Both the position numbers and the translations under genes were made by a program. This document shows positions 37,462 through 44,587 of a DNA stretch of 64,000 bases, piece by piece (positions within the stretch are counted from its first letter, which is position 1; the number at the start of each line of letters is the position of its first letter). The notes under the pieces are model-generated. The model was not told the origin of the DNA. It ran no database searches and worked only from the letters and a program-made list of their open reading frames with translations. This stretch comes from Pusillimonas sp. T2 (GTDB taxonomy: Bacteria > Pseudomonadota > Gammaproteobacteria > Burkholderiales > Burkholderiaceae_B), in assembly GCF_002236805.1 (NCBI RefSeq), contig NZ_NIQA01000009.1, positions 62,001 through 126,000 of the forward strand, given 5' to 3'.

Positions 37462-37785
37462 TTATGTTTCGGGCGTAAAGCCGGGGCAGGGCAATTGAAA
37501 CTTTCGCTCGGTGTTGTCGGCCGATCGCAAAGTCAGGGTCACCTCACACGTATCTTGAGCACTGCGTGTCAGCGCGAGCGTCCCTAGGGCAGTGGCCTGG
37601 TCGGCCGTCAGGTGAATAGTTCCGCCTTGGCGTAAGCGGCTATTGCCTTGCGCAGCGCTGCGGTGGGCCTCGACGACATATTTCAGTGTCGTTTCTGTCG
37701 AGCTCTTTACGTACGGCACAATAATCTGGGGTTGCGTGCGTTGAGCCGTCTCTAACCACACTTGAATGTCCGCGTCGATGTTCAC
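37462..37785 (-). CDS. csgC: CsgC/CsgH-like curli assembly inhibitor without visible signal peptide
   Basis: The 107 residues align with the immunoglobulin-like CsgC family, which in E. coli keeps curlin soluble in the periplasm. Shared features are the stretch SRLRQGGTIHLTADQATALG followed by LALTRSAQDTCEVTLTLRS and a closing LPCPG. The start is GTG at 37785 with a GGAG sequence; an in-frame stop lies eight codons upstream, so no N-terminal extension is possible. There is no Sec signal peptide, unlike known CsgC, so it would either act in the cytoplasm or be exported another way. It lies just downstream of the curlin gene. Confidence 0.72.
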   Translation of the reverse strand: MNIDADIQVWLETAQRTQPQIIVPYVKSSTETTLKYVVEAHRSAAQGNSRLRQGGTIHLTADQATALGTLALTRSAQDTCEVTLTLRSADNTERKFQLPCPGFTPET

Positions 37786-37893
37786 AGTTGTCTCCTCAAC
37801 CCGTCATGCCAGAACGCATCGGCGATGCCCTTTGGGTTGTTTATGGCCGGTTTGCGGCAGGCATGCCGGGCGTGCCTGCCGCGTAACCGTCGT

Positions 37894-38652
37894 TTAGTGT
37901 TGTACGACGTTGGCTTTGTTGAAGTTGCCTACTTGTGTCACAGAAGCGTTTTGGCCGGAATTACGCTGGGTGACGGTAGCCACGTTGTAGCTGCCTTGCT
38001 GCAGTACGGTGGCGTTCAGGCCTTTGCCGTACTGGTCAACCGAGGCCTTGTTGTGGCCGCCGGATTGCGTAATGATGGCACTGTCGGGGTCGCCGCCTGT
38101 GCCGCGCTGAAGGATGACAGCTTCATTTTTGTGGCCGCTCTGATTGATGGTGCCGGTTACGTTATGGCCGGTTTGGCCAATATAGGCGTCATGGCCCCAG
38201 CCGCTTAACTGGTTGACCGCAGCCACCTGGTTCGTGCCGTCAACGGTAACCGGATGACCGGGCCAGCAGCCGAACCAGTTGCACCCACCACCAACCGTCG
38301 ACGTGGTGCCACCTTGTTCAATGACGACATCGCTGAAGCTGGCAGCCTGATAAACGGTGGCACTCGAGCCGGTGACGTCACGTTGGCTGATGTAGTTGTC
38401 ATTGTTGTTGCCCCAGTTGGTGTTGATGGTCGCCGTTGTGGCCATCGTATCCTGTTGCACCACGACGTTGTCGTTCATGTTGCCGTAGGTGTTCACCGTG
38501 GCGGTGGCATTGATATTGCCGTACTGCTCGATCGACGAATCGTTGCCCCAGCCGTTCTGGTAAATGGTGGCGTTGTTGGCCGCCATGGCGCCTGAAGCGG
38601 CGCCAAAGGCCAGTGTGACGCCCAATGCGACTGCAGTAAGTTTGATACTCAT
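37894..38652 (-). CDS. curlin (CsgA/CsgB-like amyloid subunit) with a Cys/Trp loop
   Basis: Secreted amyloid subunit of 252 residues: a signal peptide to about AMA (24), then nine curlin-type repeats. Each has the S/A-x-[IV]-x-Q-x-G-x-N-x-[AS]-x-[IV]-x-Q pattern (for example LNATVLQQGSYNVATVTQ). Four repeats lie before and five after a non-repeat insert at about 119-138 that contains GGGCNWFGCWPGHP. The N-terminal block is more degenerate, like CsgB; the C-terminal block is more regular, like CsgA. It is the only curlin gene in the cluster, so it may combine nucleator and fibre roles. A GAGGAG ribosome-binding sequence precedes the ATG. Confidence 0.88.
   Translation of the reverse strand: MSIKLTAVALGVTLAFGAASGAMAANNATIYQNGWGNDSSIEQYGNINATATVNTYGNMNDNVVVQQDTMATTATINTNWGNNNDNYISQRDVTGSSATVYQAASFSDVVIEQGGTTSTVGGGCNWFGCWPGHPVTVDGTNQVAAVNQLSGWGHDAYIGQTGHNVTGTINQSGHKNEAVILQRGTGGDPDSAIITQSGGHNKASVDQYGKGLNATVLQQGSYNVATVTQRNSGQNASVTQVGNFNKANVVQH
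38239..38298 (-). other. Cys/Trp-rich insert inside the curlin gene
   Basis: About 20 codons between repeats four and five, coding TVGGGCNWFGCWPGHPVTVD. It holds two cysteines (residues 124 and 129), the only ones in the mature protein, and two tryptophans. It could form a disulfide loop on the fibre. Confidence 0.6.
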
Positions 38653-38670
38653 TTTGCTTCTCCTCGTTGA

Positions 38671-38712
38671 TGAAGGCCAACACTGCTTCTCTCGCGTACC
38701 TGGCGGCCTTCA
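38671..38712. repeat. inverted repeat between csgG and the curlin gene
   Basis: TGAAGGCC (38671-38678) and GGCCTTCA (38705-38712) form a perfect 8-bp stem with a 26-base loop in the 116-base spacer, without a T-run. It could stabilise or process the curlin part of the transcript so that much more subunit than secretion channel is made. Role inferred. Confidence 0.45.
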
Positions 38713-38768
38713 GAACCCGGTACCCGTCCCTTCTGTTTATTCGTATCGCGATAATCGTTTAGTGCGCG

Positions 38769-39746
38769 CTATGGGTTCGACGTGTCGGTATTGACGATGG
38801 TGCCGGCGTCAGCGCCCATGCCTACGCCTCCCGGACCCATGTCGGCAGCAACCGCCGCATAATTGGTTTCTTCCTGCAGGTAGCTCTGGATGACCGGCTG
38901 ATTCCAGTCGGCCTCATTGCGCAGTGCCCACTGGCCGTCTTTCAGCCCACGAACCGTGAGGTAGATCACCGCCGCCTCAATGGCTTCTTTCACCGCCAAC
39001 TGGGCAGGTTCGTTACGCGTGATCCCGCCTTCAATTTCAAGCAGGTCTTTGAAATTCACAAACTTGAAGACACTGGGCCTGATTTCGTACGAGAAAATGG
39101 TTTTTGTCGTGGACACGGTTTGCAGGATTTGCCCGGTACGGATGTCGACACTGCGCAGACCGATGGTGACCTGGTCGACGCGGTACAGCGTCGAAGCGCC
39201 AACTCCCAGGAATCGCGCACCAAGGCCACCGGTCCGGACATTGCTTTCGTAAGAAATGATCCCGCCATCGATCAGAATGGAAGCCGGCACCAACGGGGGG
39301 ATATAAATCTGCGGCGTATTCTTGTCTTGTGAGCCATCCAGCGCCCGCACAATACGGCGTTCGGTCAGCAGTTCTTGCAGGCTTTCGCGCTCAACCGGGG
39401 TAAACCAGCCCGAATCTTTCAGCGCCTTGATCAGCATCGACGCGGCGCCTTGCGTGACCGAGGTCGAAAACGAGCTGTCGGGCGCCGGCTTGTACTGCCC
39501 GGTCTGGTCGCGAAAGCCATAGACGGCCACCACAATCTTGCCTTTAGGCGGCGGCAGTTTCAGCAAGTCGTGCGTCGAAGGCGTAGCCGGCGTCAGTTGT
39601 GCCTGATTGGCGACTTCGGCGGGTTTTTGCAGCGGAGCGCAGGCCGCCAGCGCAGCACAGACGGCCAGCACGGGCCCCAGTTTGGCCAAGCGGTTGCTAT
39701 ACGATTTTGTGGCCACAGGCGCCACGGATGTCAGGGCGGTGTTCAT
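38769..39746 (-). CDS. csgG: curli secretion channel lipoprotein CsgG
   Basis: Outer-membrane lipoprotein that forms the nonameric curlin export pore. The 325 residues start with a long lipoprotein signal ending AVCAALAAC (cysteine 36). They continue with PPPKGKIVVAVYGFRDQTGQ, SMLIKALKDSGWFTPVERES, the membrane/constriction regions LVPASILIDGGIISYESNVR and TIGLRSVDIRTGQILQTVST, and KEAIEAAVIYLTVRGL. All are CsgG hallmarks. It is longer at the C-terminus than E. coli CsgG, with a Gly/Ala-rich tail. It starts on an ATGA overlap with csgF. Confidence 0.94.
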   Translation of the reverse strand: MNTALTSVAPVATKSYSNRLAKLGPVLAVCAALAACAPLQKPAEVANQAQLTPATPSTHDLLKLPPPKGKIVVAVYGFRDQTGQYKPAPDSSFSTSVTQGAASMLIKALKDSGWFTPVERESLQELLTERRIVRALDGSQDKNTPQIYIPPLVPASILIDGGIISYESNVRTGGLGARFLGVGASTLYRVDQVTIGLRSVDIRTGQILQTVSTTKTIFSYEIRPSVFKFVNFKDLLEIEGGITRNEPAQLAVKEAIEAAVIYLTVRGLKDGQWALRNEADWNQPVIQSYLQEETNYAAVAADMGPGGVGMGADAGTIVNTDTSNP

Positions 39747-40195
39747 TGGCTGACCTCGAAAGTTGTCACTGCGCCGGTGGCTTTGTCCATTGTGGTGATC
39801 GTCAGGATGCCGCCACCGCTGTCGGCAATCGTGATCGTGAAGTTGCCGGTTTCGACCGTACCGGGTACAAGCTTGCCGGTGACGGGGTCAAACAGGTTCG
39901 ACGTTGCGGCCGAGGTCAGGCGCGACAGTACCGCGCGCTCAAGACTTTCCTGAAAAGCTTGCAATGGCGTTTGCTGTGTGCTTTCTATGCCGCTGGTGTC
40001 ATCCAGGGCAGGGTCTTTGTGTTTGTTGGTGGCCAGGGCCGAGTTCAGCATCCACGAACCATTCAGCGGGTTGCCCCCAAAAGATGGGTTGATGGGGTAA
40101 TAGATCAGTTCGCTGGCTTTAAGTGGCGGCGACATTCCGATTGCGGCGATCAGGGCCGCAATAGCGACACGCTGAATTCCTGGCTTGCTGGACAT
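39743..40195 (-). CDS. csgF: curli assembly protein CsgF
   Basis: Periplasmic/surface accessory factor that binds CsgG and anchors nucleation. The 150 residues have a signal peptide (VAIAALIAAIGMSPPLKA) followed directly by SELIYYPINPSFGGNPLNGS, the conserved CsgG-binding segment. The C-terminal beta part includes NFTITIADSGGGILTITT. It is coupled to csgG by an ATGA overlap and sits 14 bases after csgE. Confidence 0.93.
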   Translation of the reverse strand: MSSKPGIQRVAIAALIAAIGMSPPLKASELIYYPINPSFGGNPLNGSWMLNSALATNKHKDPALDDTSGIESTQQTPLQAFQESLERAVLSRLTSAATSNLFDPVTGKLVPGTVETGNFTITIADSGGGILTITTMDKATGAVTTFEVSQ

Positions 40196-40209
40196 GATGG
40201 TCTCCTTGA

Positions 40210-40824
40210 TTACAGTTCTTCTTCGCCCAGATCAGGGCTTTTGAACAACGCACGCCGCACTTCGTTTTCCATGATGTTCTGGTAAACAAGGTCAGCAGCC
40301 TGCTCGCTGGCTTCGCGCGCGGCCTGACGAGCCGGCGATAAAAAAGTGTGGAACATTCGGGTACGGCGGAATTCGATCCAGATCTCGCTGCCCCAACGGG
40401 CCGATGGGCGCTCGAATATGGTGATGGTGTATTTGTTGTCGCCATCCAGATGACGCCAAGCAGTCACAAAATAGTTGTAGAAGTCTTTGCCCAGCACGGT
40501 GATGGTGCGGTTGATGACAATTCCGGTCAGCGGGTCTTCCAGGCGCTTGCGGCTTTCCCGGTCTGCATCCAGGCTCCCATTAAGCTTTCCGTTCAGCGTG
40601 CCATTGCCATTGCCGTTGCCATTGCCGTTTGTTGCACCGTTCGATGTACCTGAGCGTGCGGGCTTATCGATTTTTGATGTCGTACCCACGGGTCGGCTGG
40701 CGCTCTCGGTAGTTTTCAGAGGCGCCGCGGCGGCTACCTGGGCAACGGTTGCATACAGGGCGCATACCACTGCGGTCAGCATTCTGGCCGGCAGTGTTTT
40801 GCGATCTGAAACACGGTTACTCAT
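40210..40824 (-). CDS. csgE: curli specificity factor CsgE with a long Asn/Gly linker
   Basis: Periplasmic adaptor that caps the CsgG channel and selects curlin. The CsgE domain (about residues 96-204) is clear: TVLGKDFYNYFVTAWRHLDG, ITIFERPSARWGSEIWIEF and FKSPDLGEEEL at the end. The gene is 204 codons, well above the roughly 130 of E. coli CsgE. The signal peptide (to about residue 33) is separated from the domain by a 60-residue linker containing NGNGNGNGNGTLNGKLNGS. The ATG at 40824 follows GGAGG at ideal distance; the longer open frame is rejected. First gene of the csgEFG-curlin-csgC series. Confidence 0.9.
   Translation of the reverse strand: MSNRVSDRKTLPARMLTAVVCALYATVAQVAAAAPLKTTESASRPVGTTSKIDKPARSGTSNGATNGNGNGNGNGTLNGKLNGSLDADRESRKRLEDPLTGIVINRTITVLGKDFYNYFVTAWRHLDGDNKYTITIFERPSARWGSEIWIEFRRTRMFHTFLSPARQAAREASEQAADLVYQNIMENEVRRALFKSPDLGEEEL
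40573..40644. repeat. hexanucleotide-like repeat coding the CsgE Asn/Gly linker
   Basis: Imperfect tandem units of the CCATTG/CCGTTG kind (GGCAAT/GGCAAC on the coding strand) encode the Gly-Asn dipeptides. Because the unit is six bases, gain or loss would change linker length without shifting frame. Confidence 0.6.
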
Positions 40825-40998
40825 GGCAGCGCCTCCGGGCGTTTCTGAAACATGCTTTACACAATCGTGAACATCACTACGTTTTGCTAACACCTTGAAA
40901 ACCATGATAGAGACGGGGACAGTCACAAACATGAGATAAAAGTCTTAGGCCGGAAAGGTTTTTGAACGTAGGCTTTGGCGTGTCGTATTCGGCTGCAA

Positions 40999-41016
40999 GG
41001 GGGAAGGGTTTCCCCC
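40999..41016. repeat. perfect hairpin between pgaD and csgE
   Basis: GGGGGAA (40999-41005) and TTCCCCC (41010-41016) with a 4-base loop, 7 bases past the pgaD end. It has no T-run on the minus strand. The 198-base pgaD-csgE spacer must also hold the csgE promoter, which was not identified with confidence. Confidence 0.5.
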
Positions 41017-41022
41017 GTATGG

Positions 41023-41469
41023 CTAGGCTATAAGGCGCAAATGGCCAGCATGCTTTGCGCGTCCGTCGTCATCGGTTTCCAGCCTGACGATGGTGCCTTC
41101 TTCGGTGTGGTAAATCACCGTACGACGGCTTTCGTGAACACTTTCCAGGTCTTCTGGCGCAATCAGGAAATGATCAGCAACAACCCGGTCGTCAACGAGC
41201 GGGTGATAGGCTGCAGCCTCCGCCGTCAGGCCACGTTGATATAGCCATTTGTTGTAGAGCGACCAGGCCGTCAGCCCGAGGCTGCTGCAAACCAGGGTTG
41301 CCGAAAAAAGGCTGACGGCGTTCATATCCAGCGCGAGCGTCTGTACTGAGGCATAGGCAATAGAGTCTGGCGCGAGCAGGTAGGCAAAGCCCGTCCAGCC
41401 CAGTGCGGTTGTGCCTCGGTCCATAATTTTGTGGATACGGGAACAGGGGGTATGAATCAGTGTGGTCAT
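41023..41469 (-). CDS. pgaD: PgaD-like subunit of poly-N-acetylglucosamine synthase
   Basis: Small inner-membrane partner of PgaC; in E. coli the two together bind cyclic-di-GMP and need it for activity. The 148 residues have two hydrophobic segments (GTTALGWTGFAYLLAP and AVSLFSATLVCSSLGLTAWS) and a cytoplasmic tail, the family layout. It starts on an ATGA overlap with pgaC. Sequence conservation in PgaD is low, so the call leans on position and topology. Confidence 0.82.
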   Translation of the reverse strand: MTTLIHTPCSRIHKIMDRGTTALGWTGFAYLLAPDSIAYASVQTLALDMNAVSLFSATLVCSSLGLTAWSLYNKWLYQRGLTAEAAAYHPLVDDRVVADHFLIAPEDLESVHESRRTVIYHTEEGTIVRLETDDDGRAKHAGHLRLIA

Positions 41470-42797
41470 GTGAGCTCCTTGATCCCGCGGTCAGGGCTAG
41501 TCCAGCGGGCACGTCGGCGTCGCAGGCGAAGCATGACTTTAGGAAAGCTGTACAACGTGGTGGTGAAACTGATAAGCCAGTACAAGAACGGGTACCAGAC
41601 GATCCAGTACAAAGATTTCGTCAGCCCGGGCTCATAGCGGTGGTCAATCAAGATGCTGATCGTGAACTGCAGCAGGCATACTGCGGCCAGCGCCAGGCCG
41701 GTGTATGTGGGCGGCAAAAATGCTGCAACCTGGGCCGGTTCGGGCAGCTCGGCCAGTGAACCGAGTACCCACAGCAAGATAGAAATTGCCAAAGCAAAGG
41801 CCCACAGCACCGACAAGGCGTAATCGATCATCAACAGCCACATGCGACGCTGATCCCACGCGACGATGGCGGTCAGGTTTTTCAAGAAGACCTCGGCACC
41901 GCCCTGGGCCCAACGCGACCGCTGCTTCCAGAGCCCCCGCAGCGTTTCTGGCATCAAGATCCAGCACAAGGCTCGCGGCTCATAGAACACCTGCCACTGC
42001 TTCATCTGCAGTTTCCAGGTGATATCGATGTCCTCGGTGATCATGTCCAGGCTCCAGTAACCGACCTCGTCCAGGGCGCTGCGCCGGAAGGCAGCCACGA
42101 CGCCGGACACGCTGAAGATGCGTCCGTATACGCGTTGGGTGCGTTTGATCAGGCCGATAATGGAAGAAAATTCGCCTACCTGGATTTGTCCGATCAGGGT
42201 TGAGCGGGTACGAATACGCGGGTTGCCGGTGACCGCACCCACGCGTGGGTTGTCGACCAGCGGGGCGACCAGATAACGGCATGCTTCGGGCGTCAGCATG
42301 GCATCGCCATCAATACACACCAGGTATTCGCTGTTGGCCGCCATGGCACCCATGCGCAACGCCATGGCTTTACCCTGGTTGTGCGCCAGATGCAGTACGC
42401 GCAGGTTCGGGTGTTGTTCAGCCAGCGCATCGCATACCGCGCCGGTGTCATCGCTCGATCCATCATTGATGACGATGACCTCCAGGTTGTCGTAGTCTTG
42501 CGCCAGCGCAGCCAGGATCGTGTCATTGGCGTTTCGACCCTCGTTGTAACAAGGGATCAAAATGCTGATCCGTGGATGACCCGCGAGATTTGGCGGGGGC
42601 TGGTTAGGGCCCCAGGGCCAGTGACGTTCCCAGCGCCACCAGAAATACACGCCGCCACTCATCCACAGTGCCGACATCACCAGCGGGTAATAAAAAACGT
42701 AGTTCAGCAACAGTGTGCTGGTCCAGCCCAGGGCTACACTAACGGGGGCGCCCACAACCATGGCCAGGGCAAGCAGGGCAATGAGTCTGTCTATCAT
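41466..42797 (-). CDS. pgaC: poly-beta-1,6-N-acetylglucosamine synthase PgaC
   Basis: Processive GT2 glycosyltransferase in the inner membrane that polymerises UDP-GlcNAc. The 443 residues show two N-terminal helices and the catalytic motifs ISILIPCYNEGRNANDTILA, INDGSSDDTGAVC, CIDGDAML (DxD-type), ITEDIDITWKLQ (base aspartate in TED) and QRSRWAQGGAEV (QxxRW). Three C-terminal helices follow. The ATG at 42797 overlaps the pgaB stop (ATGA) and is preferred over a TTG at 42812. Confidence 0.95.
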   Translation of the reverse strand: MIDRLIALLALAMVVGAPVSVALGWTSTLLLNYVFYYPLVMSALWMSGGVYFWWRWERHWPWGPNQPPPNLAGHPRISILIPCYNEGRNANDTILAALAQDYDNLEVIVINDGSSDDTGAVCDALAEQHPNLRVLHLAHNQGKAMALRMGAMAANSEYLVCIDGDAMLTPEACRYLVAPLVDNPRVGAVTGNPRIRTRSTLIGQIQVGEFSSIIGLIKRTQRVYGRIFSVSGVVAAFRRSALDEVGYWSLDMITEDIDITWKLQMKQWQVFYEPRALCWILMPETLRGLWKQRSRWAQGGAEVFLKNLTAIVAWDQRRMWLLMIDYALSVLWAFALAISILLWVLGSLAELPEPAQVAAFLPPTYTGLALAAVCLLQFTISILIDHRYEPGLTKSLYWIVWYPFLYWLISFTTTLYSFPKVMLRLRRRRARWTSPDRGIKELT

Positions 42798-44578
42798 TTG
42801 AAGGGATACCAAGCGTTGGACAAGACCGGCCGGATCACGCTAAGGCGCGGTGTGTCGGGGTTGTGGTCGTCGGTGCGATAGGTGTAGCTGCGTACGCCCC
42901 GTGTTTGAAGGTGCTTCATCTGGCCGGCCAGAAGGGTGTCGTCGGTGCCGGCAGATAAGGTAATGGCTGCGCGAGAAGGCGCAGCGCTGCGCTGGACGGC
43001 ATCGGCCAGCACATTAAGTTGAAGGGTGTCGGTTTGGCGGCTTGGCGCCAGTAGCACCCAGTCGGCCGATGCCAGCGCCAGGTCGAGGCGGCGCTGCATG
43101 TGCTCGGCGGTTGCGCCGTCATCCACTTTCAGTACGCGGGCAACACGGGTGTCCTGGCCCCGGATGGCTTTGACGCGCTGGATGATGTCGTGATCGCGCA
43201 ATGCCTGATCTGCCGTCGGGTTCGAAGCGCTGTCATCCAGCGCCAGGCCGGCAAAAATAGCGTACCGGGCCAGGTCTTCGTATAGCGCCGTGTTGGTCGG
43301 TTGCGGCAAATACGCGTACACATCCACAAACGCACGACTTCTTAATTGCCACGCTACCCGATTGAACAAATCAGCGCGTACAGGTCGTTGGCTATTAGGA
43401 AAGTAGACTGCCGGCTGGGTGTTGTCCGGCGTTGCTGCGTCGGCGGCCTCGAGGAATACCGTCGTAATCTGCAGATCGGCAATGCGCTGCACCAGTGCGC
43501 CCAGGTTCTCATCGGTCTTGGCTGGATCAGGGTCGTAGAGGTCTGCCAGGCGTACGTGCACGCCGCGCATGACTTCGGGGCGCTCTTGGGCCACGACCGC
43601 GTTGGCAAAGCCGGTCAGTGCCGGGTCGTTTGATACCAATAAACGCGGGGCGCGGTCCATTTGCTGCATCGATGCCAGACCGTCGTCCAGGGTTAGCAGT
43701 AGCCGATAGCCTTCAGACTGAATAATGCTTGCGGCCATGCCGCTCGTGGTGCCATACGGCCATACCCACACCCGGGGCGCTTTACCGGTCGCCTGAGTGA
43801 TCTTTTGGCTTATTGCCCGAACATCATCCCTGATCCGTACACTGAATTCGGCGTCGTTTTCGTATCGGCCGGTTGCAGGATCGTACCGGCGCGCAGCGGC
43901 GGCCGGTTGCTGATTGCCCTGCGGGTTGGCCGTAATACCGTAGTGAAGGTTGTTGGTGTGGGCGGCTACTTCAACCAGGCCCGATGCGGCCATTTCAGTA
44001 ATCTGCCCCCAAGTTAAAAACTTTTCGCGGGGTACTGGCTTCCCGCCAAAGCTGACGGTGCCGCCATTGTCTGGCGGATCGACCCATACACCTACCGGGG
44101 CCAATACAGCCGGCCAGTCATAGGCTCGCAACAATGGGTATACGCGTTCGTAGAAGCTGCGGTAGCCGTCGTCGAAGCTCAGCAGTACGGCGCGTGACGG
44201 CAATGCGGGGCCACCGTCCGCTGCCGCGAAAATCTGGTCAACGCTGACGGGTTGATAGCCGTTCGCGTGCAGCCAGGCAAATTGCTCTTGAAGATGCGTC
44301 GTGCCGACGCTGACAAAGGTCTGGTCGGGGTTTTCGTCTTCGACATCGTGGTAGGCCAGCGCCAGGTAGTGGTTTGTGGGCCAGGCCAGGGTGGCCGGCG
44401 ACGCCTGTCTTTGCGCCGGCGGCACAAATGGCACGCCTCGATCGATACTGCTGCAAGCCGCCAAGAGCAGCGAAAAAAGCAGTAGGGCGGCAAAACGCAA
44501 TACATGGGCAACCCGGCTTGCGCCGTAAGCGTGTCGGGTGTTGCCGCCAAACGGCGTCAAGACGTGGGCGTGAGGCAT
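42794..44578 (-). CDS. pgaB: poly-beta-1,6-N-acetylglucosamine N-deacetylase PgaB
   Basis: Outer-membrane lipoprotein that partially deacetylates the polymer before export. The 594 residues show the lipoprotein signal FAALLLFSLLLAAC, the CE4 deacetylase motifs AYHDVEDENP, LSFDDGYRSFYERVYP and VEVAAHTNNLHYG, and a C-terminal glycoside-hydrolase-like domain with FAGLALDDSASNP. The acidic DDA-type motif there is less canonical than in E. coli PgaB, and the protein is about 80 residues shorter, so hydrolase activity is uncertain. Confidence 0.93.
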   Translation of the reverse strand: MPHAHVLTPFGGNTRHAYGASRVAHVLRFAALLLFSLLLAACSSIDRGVPFVPPAQRQASPATLAWPTNHYLALAYHDVEDENPDQTFVSVGTTHLQEQFAWLHANGYQPVSVDQIFAAADGGPALPSRAVLLSFDDGYRSFYERVYPLLRAYDWPAVLAPVGVWVDPPDNGGTVSFGGKPVPREKFLTWGQITEMAASGLVEVAAHTNNLHYGITANPQGNQQPAAAARRYDPATGRYENDAEFSVRIRDDVRAISQKITQATGKAPRVWVWPYGTTSGMAASIIQSEGYRLLLTLDDGLASMQQMDRAPRLLVSNDPALTGFANAVVAQERPEVMRGVHVRLADLYDPDPAKTDENLGALVQRIADLQITTVFLEAADAATPDNTQPAVYFPNSQRPVRADLFNRVAWQLRSRAFVDVYAYLPQPTNTALYEDLARYAIFAGLALDDSASNPTADQALRDHDIIQRVKAIRGQDTRVARVLKVDDGATAEHMQRRLDLALASADWVLLAPSRQTDTLQLNVLADAVQRSAAPSRAAITLSAGTDDTLLAGQMKHLQTRGVRSYTYRTDDHNPDTPRLSVIRPVLSNAWYPFK

Positions 44579-44587
44579 GAAGGGCTC

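Noticed and set aside
40573-40644. Phase-variable repeat tract in csgE
   Set aside because: The unit is six bases, so changes stay in frame and cannot switch the gene off; only length variation is possible.
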